Of a stretch of 64,000 bases of DNA, positions 34,301 to 44,268 are shown in pieces. A model generated the notes under the pieces. That model worked only from the letters and a program-made list of their open reading frames with translations. It was not told the DNA's origin and searched no databases. Every line of letters begins with the position of its first letter. Within the stretch, counting starts at the first letter, position 1. Origin of the DNA: Echinarachnius parma (taxonomy: Eukaryota > Echinodermata > Echinoidea > Clypeasteroida > Echinarachniidae); NCBI GenBank assembly GCA_037951105.1, contig JBAMJV010004014.1, forward strand, positions 1 through 64,000, written 5' to 3'. Both the position numbers and the translations under genes were made by a program.

Positions 34301-37300
34301 AAATCAACAACAGACAGACAAAGTTTTGGGTTATTTGTGATTATACCCTATTTTAAAATGTATTCCTTCTTTTTTCCTGATCATGATAAGATGTTTCACA
34401 AATGACTTTTTAATGTGCATGTGACAAAATCATTTTGTAATAATTATAACCATTACTTTTAAATTTCTCCCCCTCCCAAATGCAGACAAGATTTACAGAT
34501 GTCCTTCCTCGAGTGTGGAGTGCTGAAGGCCATGACGGGGTGGTTACTACCCCTCCCCGACAAGAGCTTGCCGCATCTTAGTATAAGAGAATCCTTCATC
34601 AATGTACTCAAAACGGTATGTAATCATATGTATTGATTTAAAGTTTTTTCAGAGAAATTTGTAGCATGCCGCATCTCAGTATAAGAAAATCCTTCATCGA
34701 TGTACTCAAAACAGTATGTTATTAGAGCTCTGTATTGATGTGAAGTTTGAGAATGTTGAAGCAAGGCTTGCCAATAACTTGTTTTCTAGTGGCCTGCAAT
34801 GGCCACCTCAGCCTGAGTTTCAGATGGCTGAATGGATCTTCTGGTGGCCAAAATATTACATCCATTCAATATAAACATCATTATTTCTAGTGGCCAATAG
34901 GGCCACCTATTTGACAAATCCTGGTAGCCCAACAGCATTTCTAGCAGCCAATGGCACACATGACCCAGCTGAAATATCCGTTATGGATTGTAAAATCAAA
35001 CTTTTTCCCTATTTTCCAGTGGAATATTTAAACTTGATGCTGTCAATTGTTTTGTAATGATAAATCTGTATTTCTTTTTTTTCTGTTTCCCTTTTTAATT
35101 TGTTTAATGTTTTTACAATTTCCACCCATTGATCAACATATGTTAAAGAGTAGTGGTATCAACAATGCTTTGATGTGTCTGTACTGACATATATTCAATG
35201 AAATACAAATTTCTTCCTTTTTGCCCATACAATATTCAAACTTGAAGCTGACAGTTGTAATGGAATAATCATTCTGTTTTTTATATTTATTTCACAGTTT
35301 CCGCCCCTCGATCAACACATGCTAAAAGACAGTGGTATCGGCAAGGCTGTAATGTGCCTGTACAGACATCCGAAAGAACTAAGACCCATCCGAGAAATGG
35401 CTGGAAAGATTATCAGTAAGTTGAAAGAGTAACTTGATTTAAAATTCTCCATGGGATAATGATAACAGTGTACAAAGTGAGTGCAATAAGTAATCAAATA
35501 TCACTCTACATTTTTGCTCATCACTCGGCCATGTGACACTCATTTACCATGGAATTTTCACACATCTCTCCGTGGACATATCAGATCACAGAAATACACA
35601 TTTTATCAACTCTTTGTCAGTCTTTGCACATGTCAAAAAAGTAATAAAGAAGAAAAAGAAATCATTATTTTTGTTATTCCCTTCCCACATAAGTGGCCTC
35701 AACCAATTTCCGTTGTATTATCCATCTTCAGATTGATGTAAAGAAAAAGTAAAGGTACAGTAGTCCATTTTGCTGTGTTTTGGAACCAGCTGTTTCAATC
35801 TAATTTCCTGATTATAGTTATAAATAATTAGGAATAATATTATTAATCATCTATAATACTTTTTGTCATCATTTTCTTATTCCCTTTCCAGACGAGTGGT
35901 CTCGACCGATCTTCGGTGTCGAAGCCAACTTCTGGGCCTTGTTTCATGAAACTTTTTACAATTGTTGTAATTATTGTAACTACCATGGCAACAGCTGCAA
36001 TGCTCCATGCTGATTGGCTGTTGACTGGCTAGTTACAATAATTGGACACTTATAACAATTTAAACAGTTTTATGAAATGGGGCCCAGGTTGATGTAGAAG
36101 GCAAATAGATGTCAAACCTGTCTTAGTGGCCACCTGTCTATAGCAGCCAACCTGCCTATAGTGGCCATCAAAAGTGATCCCCTGCAGAGAAAAACAGTGT
36201 TATGGAACCTGTGTATAGTGGTCACCTGTCTACAGTGGCCACTATTCTTGACTCCATTCGGTGGTCACTATACACAGGTTTAACTGTAGATATCAAAAGG
36301 CAGAGTTAAAAGTAGTTTATTTTCATACTCTGCTGAGAAGCATATTGTTATTTGCTTTCTAGCATTTTGAAGATGATCACATTTTAATTTTAATTACATT
36401 TCCCCCCCTCCCAGATGAATGGTCTCGACCAATCTTCGGTGTTGAAGCCAACTTCAGGTCGATGTCAAAGGAAGATAGACAGAAGAGGGATCTGCAGCAA
36501 CTCAACGCCAAGAAGAGGAGAATAAGGTATGAATCTTATTTCTATATATTCTGTTGTCTTCATGTAGTAACTGTCATTTGCCCTGACGAAGATCCAGCTA
36601 GGATTGAAAGCTAGGCTGTATACGACGACTCATTTTACCACGTGATTGGCGATATTTAGTAGATAGTTTTCAGCAGTATTTTCTTAATTTAATCTTATTT
36701 GTATATTAGTTGAATGTGTAAAGCATATAGAAAGTTATGTGATTATTATGCGCTATATAAGCTCCACTTACCCCGGGGTACTGCGTGTGTCATCAAATGT
36801 ATAAATGTTTGAAGTAGGGGAAACAACACATCTTAGGTATACATGTTCCAGTATTTACTCTCCCGCTTTTCTCTCTATTATTCAACAGTTCTGACGATAC
36901 TCCAACACAGAAGAACATCGAAGCTGCTTTAGAAGAAGGAGATGGGTAAGCCACTAACCTATACACAGAAAAAAAATCAAAATGTTATGGTTTGATACCA
37001 CAACTTTATTGAACATTTGAACAATGACTACATCAAAAGAAATATTAGTGAAGTTATTAATTTATTTATTGATTAATGAATTCCTGTGCAAATGGCAGTG
37101 CATGTTGAGATTTAAAATGTAAAAGCAATCAAATTGAGTTATTGTTTATGTTATGATAGAATGGATAACATGGTGAACATTTCACTGTTATGTTTTGATG
37201 TAAGATTACATTGGGCCAGGTGCAATGTTAGCCCCTCAAATGTCTATAAGAGCCCCCAATATTCATTAAACAGCCCCTCTGAATGTTTATTGAGTTCAAA

Positions 37301-38271
37301 GGAAATCAGAATTCAGAGTACTATTTGAAAGTAGATGGGCTTGAATATGAAAAGTGTTCCTTAAAAAAAAAAGATATTTGATTTGTTGTACCCTATAATG
37401 TTTATTACTATAATACAGTATATTTGTGGGTTTAAATTGTATTCAATAGCCAATAACAATTAGTGTTACACTGTATATTTTGTATACATTGTTTGTACTT
37501 TTCCAAGGGGTGTACAACCAGGCCAGAAGGGGTGGGTTGGCAGAGCCAGGGTACCCACCCCCCCTCCAAACCTCCACCAAAGACACAAAATATTACTCTA
37601 TAGATGTTGGAATCATGCTCAAGATAATTCTGTGGGGCTCGAACTGTACCCAGTAACCAAGATTATAATCTGATAGCTCATGATAAATCTAACTAGATAA
37701 GTGCTATTATTTGTGTTCTCTCCCCAGGGGTGTACGACCAGGCCAGAAGGGGTGGGTCGGCAGAGCCAGGGTGCCTCAACCCTCCACCAAGGACTACGTG
37801 GTCAGACCCAAATGGAACGTTGAGATGGAATTCGCAAAGGTGAGAGAAAATGAAGCCTTCTTGTGGTAGTAACATATATCATTTAAAATAAATTTGCTTA
37901 CAGTTATTTTTGTTTTACATTCTAAATGGCCAGTAGGGCAGGTAAAGTCAAGACTTAACACAATTTGATTGCACACAACCAATTTAAAAATCAATAAAAA
38001 AGTGATTCTGTTAGCTTTTATTCATTCTTGAAAAATAATATGTTGATGATGAAATTTCGAGTTCTAGAACAGAGAAAATTCTGTTGCGCAAAATTTAGTT
38101 TTTATCACTACATATAAATAAGCTTCACGTTTTCTTTCACCACAGGCTCAAAAGAAGGTGACGCGGTTGGACAAGCACACGCGCAGGATGCAGAACATGA
38201 AGTCGGCCGGCAAACAGAAGAACATGCGCGCAGTCGCCATTAGCATCGAGGGGCGGGGCATGTCGCTATAG
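22361..38271 (+). CDS. IWS1: IWS1, SPT6-interacting transcription elongation factor (complete)
   Basis: Fifteen coding exons: 22361-22382, 23520-23575, 26525-28043, 28598-28700, 29532-29598, 29957-30011, 31205-31391, 33011-33158, 33983-34065, 34486-34615, 35298-35415, 36415-36526, 36889-36945, 37728-37839, 38146-38271. They sum to 2895 nt (964 residues plus stop) with consistent GT/AG sites and phases. The N-terminus ([15 protein letters not shown]) matches the conserved IWS1 start. Residues to about 670 are acidic and disordered, with about five tandem EQVSDV-type units and an [13 protein letters not shown] stretch like the short docking motifs of elongation factors. Residues about 690-845 form the TFIIS N-terminal-like domain ([35 protein letters not shown]). 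The tail has [14 protein letters not shown] and ends SIEGRGMSL. In known systems IWS1 is nuclear and bridges SPT6 and RNA polymerase II elongation, mRNA export and H3K36 methylation. Human IWS1 is 819 residues; the extra length is in the acidic region. Confidence 0.97.
22870..23494. mobile_element. 625-bp palindromic foldback in IWS1 intron 1 (TTAAAGGGTG ends)
   Basis: TTAAAGGGTGACTAAATTAC on the left mirrors AATTTAGTCCACCCTTTAA on the right. The mirror extends through arms of roughly 280 bp (for example GTAGAATAAAAG against CTTTTATTCTACCTGC, and CAACCATCAGTCAGCTAG against CTAGCTGACTGATGGTTG), leaving a short centre. The right end is only 25 nt upstream of exon 2. Confidence 0.9.
25399..25583 (+). 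other. Lys-rich open exon inside the intron-2 transposon
   Basis: Preceded by a plausible acceptor (ATCTGTAG) and ended by TAG. It encodes about 60 residues including [12 protein letters not shown] and [16 protein letters not shown]. The Y-x-x-Y-K-x-K spacing and basic composition recall small basic proteins found in other DNA transposons of marine invertebrates (inference from memory of such families). No ATG-led upstream exon could be joined with confidence, so it is reported as a remnant. Confidence 0.35.
26489..26495 (+). promoter_or_regulatory. Predicted branch point of IWS1 intron 2 supplied by transposon end
   Basis: TACTAAC, the optimal spliceosomal branch-site sequence, lies with its branch A (26494) 30 nt upstream of the exon-3 acceptor AG (26523-26524). 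It is part of the last GTAACGTTACTAACC copy of the transposon, directly abutting its right inverted end. Confidence 0.6.
27163..27234 (+). repeat. 18-bp coding tandem repeat in IWS1 (EQVSDV units)
   Basis: Four to five units of GAGCAGGTCAGCGATGTC with third-position changes. It keeps frame and adds Ser-Asp pairs of the casein-kinase-2 type to the acidic region. Confidence 0.9.
28246..28500 (+). mobile_element. tRNA-derived SINE in IWS1 intron 3
   Basis: Pol III-type head with GGTTCGATTCCCAG (B box) preceded by TGGTATATTGGTTCGGGCC (A-box-like). The body has CAGCAAGACACTTTATCCAC and GTAAATGGGTAC; the tail is AAGCGCTATATAAAAATG then (ATT)n. It belongs to a different subfamily from 10505-10860. 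Confidence 0.82.
28992..29113. repeat. Short palindrome in IWS1 intron 4
   Basis: TTATCGAAAATAATATCGCT is mirrored by AGCGATATTATTTTCGATA, with stems of about 34 bp around a loop of roughly 45 bp. Probably a small foldback element. Confidence 0.75.
30445..30875. mobile_element. MITE with GGCCRGTATTCTACTAAAT ends in IWS1 intron 6
   Basis: 431 bp. The left end GGCCAGTATTCTACTAAATT matches the right end read inward, GGCCGGTATTCTACTAAATA; both arms continue with AGACTTAA-like text. A diverged fragment lies near 11060-11160. Confidence 0.75.
31071..31165. repeat. TTTTTACTTGCCC-type interspersed repeat (fragment)
   Basis: CACCAATTTTTACTTGCCCC followed by CAAGTGCTAGTGC and GTGTCGAGCCC. The same family occurs at 53317-53545 and 55420-55690, and more weakly near 29410-29470 and 48060-48240. 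Confidence 0.65.
31409..31636. mobile_element. MITE with GGTACCCCGGGGTACC palindromes, copy 1 (IWS1 intron 7)
   Basis: Ends ATATGATGACA and TGTCATCATAT. A perfect 16-bp palindrome GGTACCCCGGGGTACC sits near each end, and a second copy is present beside the left one. The start is only 17 nt downstream of the exon-7 donor. Second copy at 41401-41626 in inverse orientation. Confidence 0.85.
32833..32887 (+). pseudogene. Shadow of IWS1 exon 8 (ends in stop)
   Basis: CTCTCCAAAG and the next 27 bases are identical to exon 8 at 33011, but the copy starts 178 bp upstream. It reads [17 protein letters not shown] then TAA. The acceptor is intact, so if used it would truncate IWS1 before the TFIIS-like domain; otherwise it is a dead duplicate. 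Confidence 0.8.
33177..33556. mobile_element. TTAAAGGGATCTAGTAA-type foldback (IWS1 intron 8)
   Basis: The left end TTAATCGATCTAGTAACATT (decayed) faces the right end GTTACTAGATCCCTTTAA. A second, partial copy starts immediately at the shared TTAA (33553 onward, AGAGATCTAGTAATTTTG). Relatives: 7470-7835, 35440-35640 and 54231-54775. Confidence 0.7.
34669..34715 (+). pseudogene. Shadow of the 3' half of IWS1 exon 10
   Basis: CCGCATCTCAGTATAAG to CTCAAAACAGTATGT repeats the end of exon 10 and its donor, 98 bp downstream. Upstream TTTGTAG could act as acceptor, but inclusion as a 49-nt exon would shift frame. Confidence 0.8.
34995..35200 (+). pseudogene. Shadow of IWS1 exon 11 and its upstream intron
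   Basis: Matches exon 11 179 bp upstream (GATCAACATATGTTAAAGAG against GATCAACACATGCTAAAAGA). The acceptor AG is destroyed and TAC AGA has become TAC TGA, so it is dead. The flanking intron text is also duplicated. Confidence 0.78.
35670..35755 (+). pseudogene. Oldest shadow of IWS1 exon 12
   Basis: TTATTCCCTTCCCACATAAG then TGGCCTCAACCAATTTCCG and TTCAGATTGATGTAAAG align with exon 12 (TGGTCTCGACCAATCTTCGG, TTCAGGTCGATGTCAAAGG). The acceptor is lost and the middle is badly decayed. Confidence 0.6.
35892..36110 (+). pseudogene. Second shadow of IWS1 exon 12, split by a foldback insertion
   Basis: An intact acceptor (CCCTTTCCAG) is followed in the correct phase by [14 protein letters not shown]. 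The four base differences from the true exon in this part are all synonymous. A 152-bp foldback then interrupts it at 35934-36085, and the rest of the exon copy resumes as AGGTTGATGTAGAAGGC. Confidence 0.85.
35934..36085. mobile_element. Foldback element inside a duplicated exon
   Basis: The left end GGGCCTTGTTTCATGAAACT and the right end, read inward as GGGCCCCATTTCATAAAACT, form imperfect arms (TTGTAATTATTGTAACTA against TAGTTACAATAATTGG) around TGCTGATTGGCTG. Confidence 0.8.
36110..36290. repeat. CACCTGTCTATAGTGGCC-type repeat
   Basis: Multiple CACCTGTCTAYAGTGGCC-like motifs bounded by inverted ends (GTCAAACCTGTCTTAGTGGC and the right end, CACTATACACAGGTTTAACT). Relatives: 43861-43940, 45923-46096 and 57768-57935. 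Confidence 0.6.
37508..37600 (+). pseudogene. Shadow of IWS1 exon 14
   Basis: The copy lies 220 bp upstream of exon 14. It reads [14 protein letters not shown] in the proper phase, then a C-rich insertion (ACCCACCCCCCCTCC) disrupts the PQPSTKDYV part. No donor remains. Confidence 0.82.
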
Positions 38272-39674
38272 AGACACGGGACCTGTGGTCATAAACTGAG
38301 AGACAATTCTCATGAACCGTTCATATGCTTAAAATGTGACAATGCTTCTACGGAAGTGTGCAACTTTTTAAGAAGAGCATCCAATTTTACGGTTTGAATA
38401 AGAACAGACAGTTACTGCGGTTATGTGGTGGCATGTCGCTATAGAGCCATAGGAAATGTGACAATGCTTTTATAGCCGACAGAAGAACATGCTTGCCGTC
38501 TCTATCATCATTGAGAGGCGTGGCATGTTACTATAGAGACACGTGACGGTGGCCATAAACTAAGAGACTATTCATATATGAACATATATGACAGTGCCTC
38601 TACGAGAGAGTGCAACTTCATTAAGAAGCGAAGCCAGGTCCAGAGCCTTGTGATGATATAGAGACATTGTACTGTTCACAAAAGAAAAGGAAGTTCCTAC
38701 GGATATGTGTGAGGGCTGGCAATGCAACTCAAGAGAATCGACAGAAGAACATGCCTGCAGTCTCCACCGGCATCGAGGAGCGGGGCATGGCACTATAGAG
38801 ACATGGAACCGTTGTCATAAACAGAGAGTCTGTTCATATATATAAACATGATGGTACCTCTACAAGAGTTTGCAACTTCATTAAGAAGCAAAGCCAGGTC
38901 AAGCACGTCATGACACTGCCAAAACACGGCATTTTAAATCTCACGAGTCGAGAAGACATCGGCTAAGATGTGAGAAGGCTACCATCACTTGTTGAAGTAG
39001 TTGAATGCTTGTCCCGAGGGAGAGAAGTTTTGTGACATGAGAAAGTGGCAACTATGCGCACATGGAGTATGAAACAAGGCATCTGAAATAAATGGAACGA
39101 AGAACATCATAAGTTACTGGACAGGAAGTGCAAGATAGCGCAAAAAGAAGCTTTCTCAATAAAAAAAAAAATGATCACGCATGGGAACGTCAACGGGGTG
39201 CTGCATGATTTGTGGACTTAATTCATGACACCATCATCGCCTGCCTAACTTTAATTGGCCCATTCAGGACTGGTCCCGAGAATACTCGGGCTTGAGTCTA
39301 TGGAGAATACATGTTGTAACAAAAGTAATCGGCCCTGAACTGGTTAATCGGTCTTTGAAAAGCTTGTATGCCAGAAGAATGTCAGAATTTGGAGACGGTG
39401 CAAAGAAAAGATGTCTCGTTATTAAAATTCATTGCCTATCCGAACCCATCGTGCCATGAATTAAGCCTATGGACTCTACAATTTCTTGTAGGCAATGTAG
39501 GTGCAAAAGATATAATTTAAACCTTGTTTTTATTTCTGTAATGGAATCGAAGAGAGGCACTATAATGCATGAATATCCCATACCACTGTGTGGAAGTGGA
39601 ATCTTGCTATTAAAATGGAAAGTTTTTCATTTACCTAATTTCCCTATGAACGTTGTGTGCCATACTGTAATAAA
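38272..39674 (+). other. IWS1: IWS1 3'UTR with tandem copies of the terminal coding segment
   Basis: Candidate polyadenylation signals AATAAA occur at 39087, 39158 and 39669. The first part holds two further copies (from 38480 and 38742) of the segment that starts at 38215 in exon 15. Each includes an in-frame-like QKNM...ERGM...L plus TAG and the following UTR text (ATAGAGACA, CATAAACTGAGAG). Confidence 0.7.
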
Positions 39675-39702
39675 CCAATGCTAGATACAAAGTCAAACCT
39701 GA

Positions 39703-39852
39703 GGGGGTGTTGCATAAATAGTTGCGATCAATCGCAAAGTTGCGATTTAACGAAAGTCAGATAATGCGCCTAAATACGCAAATCTAATTGGTTCAAATGC
39801 ATGTATTTTCTGTCTTTGTGATTGGTCGCAATTCTTTATGCAACACCCCCCC
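39703..39852. mobile_element. Foldback with GGGGGTGTTGCATAAA ends
   Basis: GGGGGTGTTGCATAAATAGT on the left mirrors ATTCTTTATGCAACACCCCC on the right, with GCGATCAATCGCAA inside. A related decayed copy lies at 42007-42110, and a left-end-only fragment near 59632-59720. Confidence 0.82.
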
Positions 39853-39918
39853 TACTCTAGCAACCACCTGTCTACAAAGACCACACATCTAGATTCGCAG
39901 TTTACAGGTTAATGAACC

Positions 39919-40187
39919 GGGGGGGGGGGGGGGGGGGGGGGGCGTGTTTTACAAAGATTCAAAGTTGGACTTGCAAATTATGGAAAGCCATTTGTAGCCT
40001 TGGAATAAAATATATTCAAAAGCAAAAAAGCAAGAATTTTAGACTTCATAAATGTTGCATTAAGAACATGAAATCTCCTTGATAATAGAAAAATATTAGT
40101 GATTTGAATCAACATTTTATGCCTTTATAACATTTCAAGTCCAACTTAGTGTTAAGTTCGACTTGGGTTCTTTGTGAAACAACCCCC
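39919..40187. mobile_element. Foldback with poly-G left end and TTTGTGAAACAACCCCC right end
   Basis: A 24-bp G run (39919-39942) merges into CGTGTTTTACAAAGATTCAA. The right end is TTCTTTGTGAAACAACCCCC. Arms contain AAAGTTGGACTTGCAAAT and CAAGTCCAACTTAGTG. Confidence 0.75.
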
Positions 40188-40267
40188 TGCTTATAAAGAC
40201 CATCTGCTAACTATTTGTATGTCTTGCTTGGGCAGTTGGTATAGACCCGTTTTACCGTATTAAATGT

Positions 40268-40515
40268 GACTGGATACAGCAAAACCCTGCACTTGTCAGT
40301 AATAAACAACATTTACATTGTTAGGCCATGAGTAAGGCCTCATAAGCTTTCATTTGATGTCTTCTACGAAAAACATCAGACAATATTTGGCAAAGATATG
40401 CTAGTTTCAATTTTTACAAACATAAGTCTTTTACATGTGCATTATGTGAACATATAATGGGAATTTCTGCGAAACATGAATTACCGACAAGTGCAGGGTT
40501 TTGCTATATCCAGTC
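40268..40515. mobile_element. 248-bp MITE with GACTGGATAYAGCAAAACCC ends
   Basis: Terminal inverted repeats of about 30 bp with one mismatch before CTGCACTTGTC (left GACTGGATACAGCAAAACCC, right read inward GACTGGATATAGCAAAACCC). Unique interior, non-coding. Confidence 0.85.
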
Positions 40516-41400
40516 CAAATGTTCTCTCTCGTGGCCCATCCAGGCAAGTAGAGTGGAGACTCTGCACATTCTGCTGGCACTAAACCAGAATTTGGTGACC
40601 CGAAGCAAATGAATACCTACAAAGTCTGTTAATGTTGGTCGCCCAGTAAGCATTTAAAGTTTTTTGCCAAAAGGCAATGGTGAGAGATACTAATTTTGTA
40701 GTAGAGTTTTAATACTGGAAAATTTAAAGTTATCATGGATCATGTTTGTACTGAATATGCATACTTCCAATGATGAAAGAGGACCCACAATTAATTGCCC
40801 TTTTCACAAATTTGCTTACTTGTTATTTTTGTGTGTAATTCTATGAATCTTAATGTTGTTTTTTTGGCAGTGATATTTGGGGGGCAGATTGCTGTAAAAC
40901 AGATCAGTCAGCCTTTGCATTGAAAATATATTTTAGTTTTCTTTTTTTAGATGATGAAATACCTCACTCAAAGCTACATGTACATGCACTCCAGTCCAAT
41001 CGTGTACCATTTTTTGACAAGAAATCAGTCTTTTGATTCAATGAAACTTCACAAGTTTTCATGTGTGGTGCTTTTTGTTTGTTTAAGTACAAAACTTTTT
41101 ATCAGAGTACTTGTGGACAAAACCTATTTCATTAGTTCAGTTTATTTGAGAGTGATGACATTCCAAAACAGAATTGAAAGTTCTTCCTCAAATTGGCACT
41201 GGTAAATTTTGTATGTATCGATGGATTGTAAAAAATATGTGTAAGAATTATTATTAAAATGAATATGCCTCTCTTCATAATTGACTTGAAATTGGTGTGA
41301 ATTTGTTTCATTTGTTTTTATTGTTCATGATTTTGTTTAACTTGGTATAATCTTAGATAATTTAGTTGTGGGTAACATCATACTAGTTTGTCCCAGTCAC

Positions 41401-41626
41401 ATATGATGACATAAACGGTACCCTGGGGTACCAGACGAAAATCCGCCATTTTGTTTAATTATTTATTTAATTTTTAGGGCTGTACTGTGGGTATAGCGTG
41501 CATACAATCGCGCGCTGCACTGCATGCACAACGCAATAGCTGTGGTACGGTTGGACGCAAGATGGCGCTACACAACGCGGGATACCGGGGTACAACGGTA
41601 CCCCGGGGTACTGCGTGTGTCATATA
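41401..41626. mobile_element. MITE with GGTACCCCGGGGTACC palindromes, copy 2
   Basis: Inverse-orientation copy of 31409-31636. It keeps ATATGATGACAT at the left and GGTACCCCGGGGTACTG near the right, with a shortened right terminus (TGTCATATA). Interiors (ATGGCGCTACACAACGCG) agree closely. Confidence 0.85.
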
Positions 41627-41637
41627 CTAAAAAATCC

Positions 41638-41964
41638 TTCCCGTAAGAGCCACGTATAGGCATTTTTGTGGAATGCAATAAAACAAGGCCATTTGGTGGC
41701 AATTTGGTGTCCAAGTCGTGGTGATACGTGACAGTACTGAGTTTTTGTGCCTTATACTGGAAGGCAGAGCAAAAGTTTCAAAATGTTCAAAATTCTGCCA
41801 CAACATGGCTATTGTTATCCACTCTGCCTTCTCATAAGTAGCACGAAAATGCAGTTCCGCCACGTATTGTCACATATTTCCATGGAATAGCCAAGAGATT
41901 GCCACCGAATAGCTCTCGTTTCATTGCATTCCACAAAAGTGCCAATACCTGGTTCTCACGGGAA
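41638..41964. mobile_element. TIR element with TTCCCGTRAGARCC ends
   Basis: The left end TTCCCGTAAGAGCCACGTAT mirrors the right end, read inward as TTCCCGTGAGAACCAGGTAT; similarity continues for about 65 bp (TTTGTGGAATGCAAT). 327 bp, directly next to the element at 41401-41626. Confidence 0.75.
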
Positions 41965-42110
41965 TGCGTTAGAGGTATGTGTGACTGGGACTTTAAGAGC
42001 TCTGGCGGGGTGTTGCATAAAGAGTTCAATCAATCGCAAGTCAGAAAATGTGCATAAATGCACAATATAATCAGCTAAAATGTGTGTATTTTCTTTATGT
42101 AACATAACCC

Positions 42111-44268
42111 TGATTTAACAAAACCATCTTTAATATAACCAAGTAATTTTTGATGGTTTCAGTTCTTTATATTTTTTGCATTATTTTACCCGGATATAAC
42201 AATAAGTAATTTTCATTTTCCCCAAGGTTCTTGTTTCAAGGAGACTCCACTATTATACCAATTAACCCGTTCACTACGAGATTCTGTAATCTCCATAGAC
42301 TTTGTACATAGTTTACCCGGTTCCCGTAAGCAACAGGTTAATGAGTTCTGTTAGGACTGTGCATCTAGCATAACCCATTCATTAGCTACTCCGATATAAA
42401 TCGATCAATCCCTTTTGACATGCCTACTCTCTACTCCCTAGGGCACATTTCAGCCAGTTTGGAAAATGAAGAGTAAATTGACCTGTCATGAGATTCATAC
42501 CACTATTATTAACACACACTCTTCAGTCACTGAGTAGCATTTCTCTCTCTCCAAAAAATATACATGGTCCTGGGCTAAATTTGGAGACCATCAGTTTGCT
42601 TATTAATATTCATAGAACAATTGATTAATAAATCACTAGTTTCCTGAGTACTTCTAGTCCTAAACAAAATCATAGAAAGTTACAAAAGGAAGGTCCACCA
42701 ACATGTTAAGCAATGCACACCGTTCACATTCACAAATAAATAAATTACACACAGTGATTTGGATTTTCCTCTTTTTTTTGTTTAATTTCTAGTCCAATCA
42801 TTTATCATACATACTTACAATGCATACATACATACATACATACATGTACATGTACATATAATTATAATCAATTATAATTAATAATTCATAATAATACTTC
42901 TATAGTACACTATGGTTGAACAAATGAGAGATATGCAAATAGTTACATACATAAACAACACAACGGTGAAAAAAAAAAATAATGAAAATAAATCAAGTAC
43001 TAAAAATGCTCCTAGGGAGCTTCTTCGAGAATACACAATTTTTACAAAATGTTCTAATTCAAAGTAAACCAAACAGAAAACACTCGACATGATCCATAAC
43101 CAAATCTCTAAACTCAAAAATGTTTTGTTTTGTTTTACCAATAGTAGTATTATAATCATCCAAACTGAATTACATATTACAGTTCCATTATGAAGGGTCT
43201 TGCGCATGATACACGATATTAATATCAATGGCGAAATGAATAGTATGATTAAAATTGACATGTAGGTTTTTAAAAGTATTCTAACACAGTCAATCATCGT
43301 ACTAACTAAGGCAACCATACAAGTTGTCTTATGTTACCAATTTTAAAATGTGCATTAATTTGTTTTATAGATTTGAAGCTCTCTATCTGATAAATGGGTA
43401 AACAAAAGTAACGATGTTTTGTATTAAAATTGAAACAGTAGTGTGTATAAATACGTGATTGCATTTACATGTATGCATTTTCTTATTAACTTATTCCTTT
43501 TTTTTAAATTGACCAAAAATATTTGTAATAACCAAAACTTAGTTGATGACAAAAGGTATTTTACAGAACTGGTAACTATATACATGTATGTATTTAATAT
43601 ATGATATTGTGATATAACTTTTATGCATATCCCTCACTATTTTCGCCCAGGTTGTTAAAAAAAGACATTACACTTTGCACATAATAAAACGTTTTGTTAG
43701 AGTTGTATATAAGACTTTACAACCAATCACCAGGTTAAAGTTTTGGTTTTACCATTAAATACATCATGTACCAGTATACCAATACACCAATGACCTTATA
43801 CATGTACAATGTACCTTCAACACAAATTAATGTGAGAGAATATGCGATACAAATACAGTCTAAACCTGTGGCCACTGTAGACAGGTGACCTCTATAGACA
43901 GGTTCCATGACATTGGTCACTATACACAGCTTTGTCTGTTACTAATAATAGTTAAACTGATTACCAACTAAAATAGTTACATTTTAAGATTAATACAAAA
44001 ACGTAAAGTTTTCATGTGGAAACAGAAATATGACGTAAGACCATCCTTGATTCTCGCATGTTCAAATTCATGTATAAAACACAATACATGTAAAAGTAGT
44101 GACAAAAACACAATATTGCTTTTTTGGCATTTACACAGGTTGGATAGTGCAGATGTTTTTTGCATAATTATAGAGTAGACCCTAAACATACTTGCTGGAG
44201 CATTTCCTCGCACACTTACCAATTTCTATTGAACATCAGATTCCGAAGAATGACATACAAATTAATGG
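42111..44268. other. AT-rich interval without a recognisable gene
   Basis: Contains a TACA-type microsatellite (about 42815-42850) and part of a CACCTGTCTATAGTGGCC-type repeat at 43861-43940. A 146-residue hydrophobic frame on the - strand (42878-43318) has no family features. Part of this interval may be 3'UTR of the - strand gene. Confidence 0.4.

Noticed and set aside
42878..43318. Hydrophobic 146-residue frame on the - strand
   Set aside because: AT-rich sequence, no recognisable family, no codon bias and no splice context; probably chance in 3'UTR or intergenic DNA.
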